A DNA stretch of 64,000 nucleotides from Physcia stellaris. Taxonomy: Eukaryota > Ascomycota > Lecanoromycetes > Caliciales > Physciaceae. Of this stretch, positions 43,629 to 54,924 are shown in pieces. Both the position numbers and the translations under genes were made by a program. The stretch is taken from NCBI GenBank assembly GCA_018902385.1, contig JABSSW010000005.1:1054001-1118000 (forward strand), given 5' to 3'. Position 1 is the first letter of the stretch. Each line of letters begins with the position of its first letter. Under the pieces are notes generated by a model. It did no database searches. It was not told the DNA's origin and worked only from the letters and a program-made list of their open reading frames with translations.

Positions 43629-45477
43629 ATGGCAGAACATTATTCAGGTCTTGAAGTAGCGCATATCGAACGCGTCCAATCGTCTCCCGAAGTTGTCAAC
43701 TACTCTTCATTCGCACCTCAACGTGCCTCTTTTTCACATGACTCACCAGAGGTTGTCAGTCAACCAAGCTTCGCGGACTCTGCTCACCATTCACTACCGA
43801 GTGACGGAAACGATGCTCATACCAAGCAATGGCCCCCTCAGGTAAAAATTCTGTTCGAAACCTGCTTCCTAGACTCACAACATTGCAGCTCTCACCTCCT
43901 CCACATTACTCTGGATTCAACAGTCCAGACTTGCATAAGGATGACAGCGGCTTTGGACAGGGAATCGAACCATATACAGATAAAGAGACCTTGTCAAAGG
44001 ATGACTCGGTAGGAAAGCGCAATGACAGTCCTAAGCGTCGGGGCATACTGTTTTGGGTTGGGGTCGGGCTCATTGCTATGGTCGTTGTTGTTATAGGAGT
44101 GGGCGTTGGAGTAGGAGTGGGAATAAGAAATAGAAATGCTGGTAAATCAGGGTAGGAGTCAAGAATGCCTTTGGCGGGCGCAAGCTGAATGTGGCAGTCA
44201 ATCATCCGCGAGCTCTACCCCTACACCTACGCCTCCTGCCAATTCATCCTTACCTCACGGTCTTATGGATGATACATCCGTTGCAATTCTCGCATCGGCC
44301 AATGGTGACAAGCACCTGTTCTTCCAAGAAAACTCGGGCAGCATCCGACAAGCACTATATGACTCTTCGAACGAAGAATGGACCAGCGACGTCAATAACA
44401 TGGTAGTAACAAACGCCAAGAACAATACCCCGATTGTGGCCTTCCAACCGAATACTAAAGGCTCTACAAAAGGAGGTCTGGGCCAAACGGTAAGCTCCAT
44501 AACTTCGTATCTTGGACGCGGCTAAAGTTTGAAGATCTGGTTGTTCTACATCGCAGATAACAACCAATTGGCAAGCCGACAATTCGTTTCGGGGACATGG
44601 ACTACAAGGGATAATTTCTCACCAACCGGCTCGCCAAACATAACCTTTCCCACGGCGAACGACACGCGAGCGCTCGCAGTGACAGCAACGGCAGACTCAT
44701 CAGGAGCTTGGGTATTTTATGTGGCACAGAATGGGACTGCTGTCGCATTGAATGTCGTTCCCGATGGAGAAGATAGTATTGTCGCAACTGTAGGCTCTAA
44801 GCTGCCCTCTTCTATGCAGGGTGATAAGGTGCTTGGCCTCGCAGCAGGCGCATCAACAGGGAAACGTCCGCAAGTGGGCGTACTCTCTTCAAATGGGACA
44901 GTCTACTACAGTCTGTACTTTTCCTTCTGGATCGGCGACAACTGGAGCAAGCCTCAGCGTAAGTCTTCATATTGAGTGAACTTCCTACTATACTAATATT
45001 ATTCAAGTCCAAACGCTACTTGTTCCTGCTCTCCCAGCCGACGAAGCTGCCAGTCTCCCCAAAGGAGCTACAAGTCTGACTTTAGCAGACGCCTACCCGG
45101 CCACAGCAACTCCCTCTCTCCCTTCCACCACAGTCCAACCCTCACAGCGCCCAGCATCGTACAACGAATCACTAATCGGAGACGTCAACATCGCCCAAGT
45201 CTTTGTCAATACGGGTTCCTCGGACTCATACACTTTGTTCGGATTTTGGGTTAATGGCACTTCGCTGGCAGCCTACACAACCAGAAACATCGGCCTCTCA
45301 ACGATGCCGAAAACTCCATTCCCATATTCGAGGCTTGCGGGGACTACGGTGGGTAATAGCTCGAATATTTATCTCTATCATCAAATCAACAGGACGGTGA
45401 TCGCGGAGGATATGTATAACACTGATGGGGGCTTCTTCACCACAACCTATATGACTATTGCGCTTTCAACGGATTGA
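43629..45477 (+). CDS. Membrane-anchored fucose-lectin-like beta-propeller protein
   Basis: Five exons (43629-43841, 43889-44151, 44198-44489, 44535-44958, 45008-45477) with four introns of 45-49 bp give 553 residues. The N-terminal cytoplasmic part has the tyrosine/Pro-rich style and SPEVV motifs common in this fungal group. One membrane segment follows (about 124-149, VGVGLIAMVVVVIGVGVGVG) preceded by KRR, a type II anchor, then a Ser/Thr/Pro linker. The extracellular part has propeller-like repeats: LFFQENSGSIRQALYD, WLFYIADNNQLASRQF, WVFYVAQNGTAVAL and SLYFSFWIGDNW. This resembles the fucose-specific lectin fold of fungi, which binds fucosylated glycans. Ligand residues cannot be confirmed. 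Frames agree at every junction, which supports the model. Confidence 0.8.
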
Positions 45478-46408
45478 AGGGCACTTGGCTTCTTCTTGAA
45501 CATACTTTGGTCCACGAAATAGATCTCGTGTACCTTCGTATCAGTGCATTAAATGATGATGTCTTTCTATAATCTCCAAATCATAAGCTAACCCATCAAA
45601 GAAAAGGCCACGACTCCAGTTGAAGTCTCAAAGCACAGGGACCTACATCTCAGGCACACGGCCGCCTCAGATTGTGCGCCGGCTGCCATGACTTGTACAT
45701 CAATCACACCTGTGTGCCTGGGAAGATCGACTACCTAGTAGTTAGAAGCAGACTTTGAAAGCAAGTTTCATTCCTGCTTCAAGAGCTCTCGTTGAAACTT
45801 TCAAGTCAATCGTGTGTTTGGTGAAGAGCATGGATCCGGAATAGTCTTTCAACGCCAAATCATACGCGACAGCGGGTAAACCCCCAAACCAGACTTTGGT
45901 ATAAGCGCGGGTGTCCGGCGACTTAGTACGCCGATCATTTGTACCTAAATAATTCTGAAGCAACGAAACAACAAGCGCGGCGACATGGTTGGAGTAGACG
46001 GGTCCTTTGCCGCACGAATGCAGGTCCCGAATTGACCATTTCCTGCACAATGACAGCTCCCTGACCTGCTTCCTCAAGGTTGCGGGGAAGCTTGTTTGTT
46101 TGGCCAGACACGTAGTACAGTGAACTTTCATACAGCAGGTGGATAGCGTGAATTAGCGTCTACTAACTCTCAGGAAGAAGCAAGCTTTGACGAGATTATC
46201 CAGAGACTACTCTTTACCCGCAGTGGAAGACCGCTGTAACTACCCGTGGCGTATCAATCCACGACCTATAAAGAGGCTCTTGTCCCGTTGCCGAGATGGA
46301 TTTGTACTTCCAAGCAAACTTTGACATTGTCAAGCCTCTCACAGCTACTTTCCTAATCACGACTTCATCTCTATCGCAAAGTATCCCTACCGCACCGACG
46401 TCTCGGCC
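45478..46408. other. Intergenic region with possible minus-strand remnant
   Basis: A minus-strand frame at 45742-46131 (129 codons) has coding-like texture (VWFGGLPAVAYDLALKDYSG) but no recognised family, and I do not call it a gene. TATAAA at 46267-46272 lies about 140 bp before the CFEM gene start and may be its TATA element. Confidence 0.4.
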
Positions 46409-47588
46409 ATGCGTACAACATTCCACAGCCATGTCGGCCTTCTCTCGGTGCTAATCGCACCAAACCTTGTCCTTGCGCAGACATCGGACGTGGACCCAAC
46501 CGACATCAGCAATTGGCCTGCATGCGCTGTAAGTTCCTCCCTTGCTGCCATCATCATGACCCGTATGCTGACCAACAAACAGCAAAAATGTATTCCACAA
46601 GGTTACGGGCCACCCGCGAATTGCGGAAGCTTGTCGAATCTGGATTGTATCTGCGATAACCCCGAATTCACCCTAGCCATCGCGGACTGTGAACAAAGCA
46701 CTTGCTTACTGTCGGAGAGAGTTGGTAAGTCTCAAAGTCCAAAGAGGAGGCGATCATTATTGCGGCAGGGCGATGTCAACAAGCTGCGCCTTCATACACT
46801 CTCTCAATCAGTACTAACATCTCTGTTACAGAAATCACGAAGCTGAGCAACGCACTCTGCGCTCCTAAAGGCGGGCTAGGCCCAGCCGTGAACAGCGCAA
46901 TCTCATCTTACTTCGCAACCTACTCCGAGAGACTGCCTTCCACGCCCGTGATCGTCGCACCGACCCCAGCTCCTCAACTAGGCAATGTTTCCGACCTGAA
47001 CAACTATCCACCTTGCGATGTAAGCAACTTCCCCCTGTATCCCCATCCCAACTGCCGACTTACCACAATCACAGCAACAATGCGCCTACGCAGCAAGAGC
47101 AGCAGTCAAATCCTGCAACACCAAGGAGAAGTCCTGCATCTGCGCGCCCGAGTTCCGAGGCATGACGGCCGCCTGCGTGGCGTATAACTGCACCATCCCC
47201 GAGGAAAAACGTAAGCCCCTCCCTACCCTAACTCCATTACAATCCTCAAGCGCAAATATACAGTCAGCTAACCACCTCTTTAGGAACCAACGACCTGGAC
47301 GACCAATTCTGCGGCCCGTTCTACGTCAGCAACGCCGTACTCAGCGCCTCAGTGGCGTCAGCCATTGCATCGGCGACTAGCTCCGCGCATGCTGCCGCAA
47401 GGGCATCAGCGTCCTCGACGGCGGTTGGTGGTAGCTCGAATTCTACAAATGGGACCATCACTGGCGCGCCGGGTGGGCCTACGCCTTCTAGTTTCACGGG
47501 TGGAGCGGGGAGGGTGTCGGAGTGGAGCTTGGGTGTTGCTGGCGCGGTGGTGGTGGGGGCTGTTGGCTTGTTTGCTGTGGGGTTGTGA
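46409..47588 (+). CDS. GPI-anchored protein with two CFEM domains
   Basis: Five exons (46409-46528, 46583-46724, 46832-47019, 47075-47210, 47284-47588) give 296 residues. A signal peptide ends near residue 23. CFEM 1 runs from WPACA to SNALC and CFEM 2 from YPPCD to DDQFC, each with the eight cysteines of the fold. A Ser/Ala/Gly-rich linker and hydrophobic tail (WSLGVAGAVVVGAVGLFAVGL) form a GPI signal. CFEM proteins sit on the fungal wall or membrane and some bind haem through an Asp before the fourth Cys. Domain 1 keeps an Asp (NLDCIC) but one position closer than usual, and domain 2 has none (KEKSCIC). Introns 1 and 3 (phase 0, just after the first Cys) and introns 2 and 4 (phase 1, between the seventh and eighth Cys) occupy matching places, so the domains arose by exon duplication. 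Confidence 0.88.
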
Positions 47589-47725
47589 GGAGGATATAAA
47601 GAGGGTGCGGGGTGGGCTGAGTGAGCCTGAGCTTAATTGTGTGGGTTGGCTAATGGGGTGGATTTGGAAGATGGGAAGGTGGTTTTGCGTAGAGATATCT
47701 GGAGAGGGAGTAATCTGATGTTAGT

Positions 47726-47965
47726 TCCCATGGTTTAGTAAGAAGTGGTGCTATTTTCAAGGATACACCGACAGCTATACTCGTACAGTTACCCGACTTG
47801 AGACGAAAGCAAATAATAATGCTTTGGGGTTGTCATTTTCATATCGTCTTCATGCCTTCTTCGTATGCTCCGTGCCAAACCCGGGTAAACGTAGTATCAC
47901 TCTCGGGGTGTTGGTGACGATGCATCGGAGGCGGGCCCCGGTTAGCACCACACGAGACCATCAGA
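47726..47965 (+). mobile_element. MITE family M, copy 3
   Basis: 240 bp from TCCCATGGTTTAGTAAGAAG to CACGAGACCATCAGA followed by TA (47966-47967). The interior GTTACCCGACTTGAGACG, ATATCGTCTTCATGCC and GTGCCAAACCCGGGTAAACG is colinear with the 58154-58380 copy. It lies just after the CFEM gene. The left TA is not preserved. Confidence 0.82.
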
Positions 47966-48306
47966 TATTTTCATATGTCCCATGTCCTTCCTTTGTTCTT
48001 TTATCGCTTTTTTCACTTACATCCCTCTGAAGGTTTTCAACTACCCAGACCCTCCTTCCTGCTCCATCATCAATCCCCTCCCTAATCGCGCAACTCCAAA
48101 TAAACCCCTCCATCCACACTTCTCCCACAGAAAATCTATCCACAATTGTAAAACCCCCAAACGCATGAATCATCGATTCAGTGCCGTATCTCTTCTCATC
48201 CTCTCACTGTAAAGATCGACACCCACATCCCTCCCAATGGCGCAATAGCAGCAGCCTTCAAGTTTTTCTCTCATCCCGCGCCCGCCCACCCACCCCGTGC
48301 TTTGGA

Positions 48307-48418
48307 CGGGAGGAAAGAGGGGGAGTGGGGGCTTGGGGGTGAGATATATAAGGTATGAAAGGAAGGGGAGGGAAAGAGGGGGATTGGACGGGAGGAGGGG
48401 GAAGAGGGTGGCGGTTTT
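48307..48418 (+). other. Homopurine, G-rich tract
   Basis: Over 100 bp of almost pure A/G on the plus strand with many G-runs. A G-quadruplex-compatible block lies at 48365-48392 (runs of 4, 3, 5 and 3 G with loops of 1, 5 and 7). It sits between two MITEs in the promoter-distal gap after the CFEM gene. Triplex or quadruplex formation is possible; a role is unknown. Confidence 0.6.
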
Positions 48419-48466
48419 GGGAGTTGGTAGGTTTTTTTGGGGGGTAGGGAGGGGGCTCTGGCTGTA

Positions 48467-48602
48467 CAGTCCCCCATTAATAGCGGGTGAATATTCTTTC
48501 TAGCGGCTCAGGGATTAAGGTATATCCCCGTCCAGCAGGGATAGTTCTAGTGAAGCCAGATGGCCCTAAACCGCGCTGTTCACCCGCTGTGGTGGGGGAC
48601 TG
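48467..48602. mobile_element. Pogo/Fot-like MITE with perfect TA target
   Basis: 136 bp bounded by TA on both sides (48465-48466 and 48603-48604). The terminal inverted repeat begins CAGTCCCCCA and, after a few mismatches, continues AGCGGGTGAA (reverse complement at the right end: CAGTCCCCCACCACAGCGGG). The CAGT start and TA target fit the pogo/Fot1 branch of Tc1/mariner. No coding capacity. It is unrelated to MITE family M. Confidence 0.85.
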
Positions 48603-48885
48603 TACTGGAGAAATGTGGTGCTACGAGTACGGAGCTGTGTGGTTTCTTTGGGGAAGGTGGAGCGGAAGTTGATGTCGCCTTTCCGACCATGGATTAGAAA
48701 TCGGCCGTTTCTGGGGCACCGTCTGTATATCTCGGCTGAATGTCTCATACCATGTTCGGACTGGGCTCCAAAGCATCCGTATCGTTATCGGGATTCCACC
48801 CTATCGTAGACTTCCACCACCACATTCTTTCAAAACACCATCCTTCCAAACTCGCAGCCCCCCTCCAGGCCAAGCCACCAGCCAC

Positions 48886-49700
48886 CTACTCCGCCACTCT
48901 ACTCAAAATACCAGTCTTAACATCAAAAACAAACCCAGCCGCATTCTCCGCCAACTCCTTCCGGACCAAGGGGGACTCTCTCAGCACAGCGAGATCATCC
49001 CGCACGCTCTGCTCCAAACTTCCAACACATCTCGATCAGCAAGGGCCACAAAATCCATACGCGACAAAAGAAAAAAGCTTACTCAGAAATGGCGCCGAAA
49101 GTCATCGAGTCGATTGAATCGTTTGTCGGCTGCCGGGCTTTGATTGTCTCTCGGATTTGGGCTTCGTTGAAGAGGAGAGCTCCGCAGTCTGTGGGCAGGG
49201 GGCTGTTAGTATTGACATTGAAGGGAGGAGTGGAGGGGAGGGGGAGACGCACCGGTGTGGTGAATCACCATCAGCTCCGGGAACTGGAAGATGTGATCGA
49301 TAGCTAGGATATCGTTTAGATTGGGCGTCACGTGCCCACAGACATTCCGGATGACGATGCTTTCTGCATCCCATCAGCTTTATGCACACTCCTCTATCGG
49401 AGTCTAGAGAGCGTACCAGGTGGTTGCAGGCCCAGGAATTTCTCAGGTACGCAGCGTGGGTCCATGCATGTTACTTTTCCTACTGTTATTATTTGGTTTT
49501 TTGGGTTTGGTTGGGTGACGAACCGATTAGCACCGATGGACGGAGCCCCAGGGCGCGGTCTTCGGAGATGAGTGAGAGTGGCTTGTGGCTCTCTGCGATT
49601 TTCCTGTTGAAGTTGTTAGAGATTGGAGTTTATGAGACGGGGCAGGTGGTGCGTACTTGTTGCGCTCGCATAAAGCTTGGATGTTTGCTTTTGATTCCAT
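48886..49700 (-). CDS. Beta-class carbonic anhydrase (six exons)
   Basis: Exons in reading order: 49700-49657, 49603-49524, 49482-49417, 49363-49253, 49188-49083 and 49018-48886, giving 179 residues. No long open frame marks this gene; it appears only after splicing introns of 40-65 bp. The zinc site is complete: Cys in VTCMDPRC with the Asp-x-Arg dyad, and His and Cys in IHHTDCG. ESIVIRNVCGHVTPNLND and QSVRDDLAVLRESPLVRKEL are typical for the short fungal beta-carbonic anhydrases. The enzyme interconverts CO2 and bicarbonate in the cytosol or mitochondria. The second intron has a weak GTTCGT donor and two possible acceptors three bases apart, so one residue there is uncertain. The last exon ends in VFDVKTGILSRVAE. 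Confidence 0.88.
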
Positions 49701-50458
49701 TATTTCGGTTTGGGGTTAGGATCGGGTAGGAGATAATGGATTAAGATGGGGGTGATGAGATAACAATCTCGCTTTATAGACAGTGAGCAATTGGATTTTG
49801 GAAAAACAGCGAGACTGGTAAACAAACAAGACTGGATGCCTTGTTATATAAGGGAATACGGAATCTTAAGTCCTAAAGGAAATCTTTATTTTTATTTTAT
49901 AATCATTTGCCAAATCAAGAAGACGGCTACCGTTGCGAGTGACAAGTGCCAGCACATGCCAACATTGCCAGCTTCTGTTTCCAGATGAGGATATTGACAA
50001 CGTCCGTTCATCTCCTTAACCAGGGGGTGCGGCATAATTTAACACCGGCTCTTCGGACGCGCTGTTCGCTTTTAAACAAACTTCCTATGATACCCTGGTA
50101 CACGGTGTTACAGTTATGGCTCCTTTTAGATACTAAATCTTTCAAAGCCAGACTTTGAGATTTGTAGTTGTAAGACTTGGGGAAGCTAATTTGGCGGCGG
50201 ATGAGGCTGAACGCTCCTTAGATGAGTTAAGGATCGTCTCAACCGTACACTATACTGGATTAGGTTATTGGTACCCTGGTCTTTTTTGTCAGCTTTACCA
50301 GCAAATGTAGGCGCCTACTTGTCTTGTCCATTCAGCCACCATGTGAAACTACAAGTTCTCGATATCCTGTTCTGGTCATCGACAATATTTTGCTAATTTC
50401 TTCAAGAATTTTCAACCCGTCCAAGGAATTTCGATAATTGTGTCCAGTACTTGCAGAG
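49701..50458. other. Intergenic region
   Basis: This is the divergent promoter region between the carbonic anhydrase gene (-) and the regulator-like gene (+). It includes a moderately AT-rich stretch near 49870-49910. Nothing else was recognised. Confidence 0.5.
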
Positions 50459-52085
50459 ATGGCGGACGGCTTAACAGAAGACAAGTTCCTCTTTGTCGTA
50501 TCATCGGACTCCTCGATTCCCAAAGGTCGCAATCACCGGCGTTTGATCAGGAGGCAGGCGATGATGAAGACCGCGGCTGCACGACGCAAAGAGATCATCA
50601 GCAAAAATCAGAACAGGCGACAATTGCCGATTTATTACGAAGCCATCGAAGATTCTAGAGATGTCGCTCAGGCGGACAATCTCACACTGTTGAATGCTGA
50701 CACACAACGATTTTCCTTATCAGGTAAGATCTACGCCATCCAAAGGTTGTGAAGCTGCTAGGCCTTGAGGAAGCTCACTGGTGTAGATCACTTGTCAAGC
50801 ACAGGCTATGAAGCGATGAGGATCGAGCAAGACTTTGACCTCCTGAGCCTCTCGGCATTGACTGCCTTCAGCGTAGGTCGAGTTACCGCGCGTGTGCTGG
50901 CTTGTCGGCCATCTCTATTGCCGGAAGTACTACGTTGCCAACAGTGGTCTTATATCGAATACGTGCCCTCCAGAATCGGATCCAGTGAGACTCTAGACAA
51001 CGCTGTTCGCTGCGTAGTCGCAAGGGTACGACAATGCCTATTAAAACCATATGAGCCACCTACAAACGATATTTTGAAGGGATATGGCAAAGCTATTTCC
51101 AGTCTTCAAACGGCTCTCAATGATGAGCAGCAATGCTTGAAGCCTGATGTACTATGTGCAACGGAACTGCTTGGTATATACGAGGTTCGTTATAATATCT
51201 CCAAGTATGGATACCAGCTTACTGGTGTAGCTACTTGATAACACGAGTGAGGAGCCTTGGAAAAGGCATACTGCCGGCGCAGGTGCTTTGATAAAACTTC
51301 GCGGACCATCTAGATACCAGACAGAATTCGAGCGAGCGCTGTTGATGGCGCAAATGGGAGCAATAGTAAGCAACCTCTTCCAGTGATGACCATGACTCAC
51401 AGGTTCACAGTATACAGAGGCCATAATCAACAATGGCACTTGCTTCCTGAACCAAGAACCTTGGCAATTATTGTTAACATCTCTTGCTTGCCACGAAAAA
51501 GGCTTGACCGACTGTAGCAAGTTGGTAGTGTCGCTCTGGGCTACCATCTGTCCGATTCCAAACTTATTCGCAGACGTCCAGCATATCATATGCTTCTCAC
51601 AAGATCCCGAGTCTACGGTTATATCTGAATTGATGTACCGAGCTTGTGAGATCCGCACCCACCTCTGGAGTTGGCGACAACGTTTCGACAACACACTAAC
51701 TGAACATGACGATGTTCTCGACAAACGTTTCGAAATCCTTGGTGTGTGCCTTGTAAACGTGCTCGTTCTCGATCGCTTGATTGTCGCAATGGATCCTTGC
51801 GTGGGAGCAGATATTGAGGAAGAAGCACAAAGTCTTGCCCGTCAGGTGGTCGTTTTGGCTGAGGCAGCATCAAGAGTCAATCCTCGAGCGGGCCTGTTTA
51901 TGGAATTCAAACTAACAGCTGCCCATGCTGCCCTGGCTACGGAACACGAATGGTATTTGTTCATCCGGAACGCCCGGGAAGAAAGCTCAAGTGGGCCTGT
52001 GACTAAAGAGATATTTGAGCGTTGGTGTTCAGTCAAAGGAAGAAGTATCACCAATAGACGGCTTGAGAATATAATTAGTTTGTGA
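50459..52085 (+). CDS. Fungal_trans_2-type regulator without a zinc cluster
   Basis: Exons 50459-50723, 50787-51184, 51231-51365 and 51411-52085 give 490 residues; introns are 45-63 bp and all junctions keep frame. The N terminus (KFLFVVSSD.., then RNHRRLIRRQAMMKTAAARR) is the usual opening of fungal proteins with the Fungal_trans_2 regulatory domain that have a short basic segment instead of a Zn2Cys6 DNA-binding cluster. Helical blocks such as CATELLGIYE, LLDNTSEEPWKRHTAGAGAL and KLRGPSRYQTEFERALL match that domain. No Cys6 motif is present. It may act as a nuclear regulator or cofactor; targets are unknown. The second intron uses a GTTCGT donor, as in the neighbouring carbonic anhydrase gene. 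Confidence 0.78.
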
Positions 52086-53200
52086 GAGCTCTCCAGCCGT
52101 GACCGAGTGAAAGTTGTCCACCATGACAACTAAGAGCGCAAGATCGCACCAAATAGAGGGCTTCCTGGATTTTACCGAGAGAGCCCATTCCTCGGACATC
52201 TATCGGGTAGTCAGCCTGCTATCAACTAAACGGTCTTCGCCTTGATACAAGCTTCGAATGTTGGAACGAACCTTGATAATGCTGCTCCATCAAGACAACA
52301 TCAACCCCTCAACAACTTGTCATCGCATACCACACCTCTAGCGCTCGGAGGGCCGTCCGCGTCGGCAAACCAATTTTATTGTAGTAGTGCGGTGTGGGTT
52401 TTTTTCCTAAGCGCAAGGTACATCCGCGACCGACAGGTGCTGTTCGGCATACTTTGCGACAGTAGTACTTCCTCGTGACGAAACTCTAATAGATTGGTTT
52501 TGGACATAAACCTGTTTTATTTCGCGAAAAATAGTCCAAAGAGTCCGACCACCTTTAACGAGCCACTCAGTCTCCCGACCATCTCCATGGGTCGCTGCTA
52601 GGTAGATCTGATCTATCGCACATATTTACCGATCTTCCAAATGGGAAATCGAGATTCGGAACTTTTCGCAATCAGTCGCCAATCGCCATCTTTCAGTCAA
52701 CATGCGGTCTTATCAAATCTTCAAAGGTCTCAACGGTCAGACTAATCTTAGCCCCAGCTGCTGTCAGACCGCAGTCGTGGTCAGACTTTCTTCGCTCATG
52801 GTAAAACTCTGATAACGACGAGGTAACCCGGTACTCCCAGTAAATCATTGCGTCGCGCCATACTATTATATTGGGCCGTGCTGAATCTTACAGCCATCCA
52901 ATACAAAGCGAAGACGTACCGTCTTCGACCAGGTTTTCGATATGCTACTCAACCCGAGACTCAGAGCGGGTGATTCTGCATGGAGTGGACGCCATGAAGA
53001 AGCGTCGGGTTTGTATGGAAGAATTCCATTGTTGGCGGAGAATCTTTGGCGAAAGCAACTCTTATCTTGAATCAGGATCAGTATTCTTTTGCTGGCTGAT
53101 TCTCGTAACTCTCATTCTCGAGTCTTGTCAGTTTGAAAGGATTTACTGTCATCATACATTACATTGACAACAATAGACGGAATTACCCCACGAGCAGAGC
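52086..53200. other. Intergenic region
   Basis: About 1.1 kb without a recognised gene. Frames at 52242-52478 and 52871-53167 have no signal peptide, motif or splice support. Confidence 0.5.
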
Positions 53201-53875
53201 ATGCATTACATACGCTTCCTTACACGCTCGGCCGCGCTTGTCTTCCTCCTGGCCGTTTCAATGGCAATGCCTGGGATTCGCCACATTGATCATGGCTTGC
53301 TGTACGGTCGATCATCGCAAGAAATCAATGCCATCGGAGACCAGTCGAGGAATCTAGCAGCTCCCCTTCCGGATTCGATACAGACGTCAAAACGCATGAT
53401 GCCTGGATTAACCCCTGTAGCTCAACGTGCCCGTGGCCAGCTGAATTTTTCCAGCCTCAAAAAACTTCGGCCTATGTTGCCAATAGCACAGGCATCGCTT
53501 TTTCTTCACGATTTCTATTCTAGCGTCGCCCTCAAAGCTGGTGGAGTTTGGGCTCAACTTCCTCAAGAGCAATATTGGAGCATCACCGAAGGTCAATTCG
53601 AGCTGAAATTTATTGCTATCGGTGACACTGTAGCTTGGGACGCGGTTGAAGAGATGGCCGAAACCCTGAAGAATTTGGCCATTCGGGGGTTTACGAATTT
53701 GTTCGAGGCAACTTTCATGGATGCATCGGGTAGGAGAGGACTCAAAGTGGCGTTGACGCTCATCGACTTAAGCTCGAGCAGTGAGGGTACTGACTTCAGA
53801 GAGGGGAGTGTGCCGAGTGTTACCGGACCGGATATGTCGTATCAGCAATATCCTGGGACACGGCGTCGAAGGTGA
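53201..53875 (+). CDS. Small secreted protein of unknown function
   Basis: A single exon of 224 residues with a signal peptide (about MHYIRFLTRSAALVFLLAVS). A propeptide-like segment follows, then a domain with ASLFLHDFYSSVALKAGGVW, LKFIAIGDTVAWDAVEEMAE and IRGFTNLFEATFMD. I recognise the pattern (an LxxFY block, a GDTVxWD block and a GFTxxF block) from a widespread small-secreted family of plant-associated ascomycetes, without a known function. A KRMM after residue 60 could be a processing site. It has few Cys, so it is not a disulfide-stabilised effector. Confidence 0.7.
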   Translation: MHYIRFLTRSAALVFLLAVSMAMPGIRHIDHGLLYGRSSQEINAIGDQSRNLAAPLPDSIQTSKRMMPGLTPVAQRARGQLNFSSLKKLRPMLPIAQASLFLHDFYSSVALKAGGVWAQLPQEQYWSITEGQFELKFIAIGDTVAWDAVEEMAETLKNLAIRGFTNLFEATFMDASGRRGLKVALTLIDLSSSSEGTDFREGSVPSVTGPDMSYQQYPGTRRRR

Positions 53876-54733
53876 ATTGTCAGGCGATGCGGTTTGTACT
53901 GGTCGGAGGTTATTGGTGACGCTCGGATTATCCTGGGATGAGATGAGAAATCGGAGTTCAGGCTATGCACGCCACCGCTTACCGGGGCCTGGAGAAGACT
54001 TTCTTTGGATGACTGGATGGATGGGTTGGTGTTTTCAAAATTTGGATCTGGACTCAAAGCTTTTGCGTATGTTTATTTTATGCTTCCTTGTGTCGCTGGC
54101 ACCAGAGCCCCAGCCATTGGCTCGGATTTTTAATTTAGTGCCAAGTCGATTATGATCTAAATGCGGCGAAATCTGTTGCCTTCACTTCATCGCTGCCTTT
54201 TTGTTATTGTTTATCGATGGTCGGCCAACACAGACCTTGATCTTACTTCGAATCTCAAGATTTTCCATGGTTGTTTGTTCTCCTTCACCAATTGTTCATT
54301 TTATGTGTTGTGCTAAGGGCGAGTTAGGCGAGCGTCCACCCGTACACCCTGAAGAGCCTCAGAGAGTGGATGGGGCTGTCGTTCTTGTCTGGATTCGGCT
54401 CTGTTAGTATAGCTGAATTTCCAGATGGATCTCAGTCGACGTTCGCAGCTGGTCTCTTCTCTATATATTGACCAATTCTTGTTTCGCGTTGGGAGCAAAT
54501 TCCCTATTAATCGTCCAGGGGCCCGCCCTCCCACCCAGGTGGAGATCAGGCATACTCGTTGGAGTAAGGTAGTTGGCGCTTGAGACTACTGGGTTTCAAC
54601 CACGGTTGATGCTGCCATGTCTTTCGCTACTCCATTAACCAAACTCATTACAGAGTAATCCCTACGAAGAAACCAACATTATGGATTAATCAAAGCTTAT
54701 GGTGCTGGCGCTGTCGTACTCTGGTGCAAATTA
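53876..54733. other. Intergenic region
   Basis: Downstream of the small secreted protein gene. Nothing recognised; open frames at 53781-54155 and 54201-54407 appear random. Confidence 0.45.
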
Positions 54734-54924
54734 TCCCATGGTCTGGTGTGGTGCTAATTTTGCTTCTCATGCATCGCCACTGAGACGTTTGCCCGTGTTT
54801 GGCACCAAGCATATAAAGCTGACATAAAGGTGACATCGTTTTTTGATTCAGTCCCAAATCGGGTACTCGTAGATTTGTCCGTGCATTCATGAGGATTAGC
54901 ACCACTTACTACGAGACCACGGGA
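54734..54924 (-). mobile_element. MITE family M, copy 4
   Basis: 191 bp with TA on both sides (54732-54733 and 54925-54926). It starts TCCCATGGTCTGGTGTGGTG and ends ACGAGACCACGGGA, so the TIRs are nearly intact. Interior words CATGCATCGCCACTGAGACG, GTGTTTGGCACCAAGC and ATTAGCACCACTTACT match the family. It is shorter than copies 3 and 5. Confidence 0.9.
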
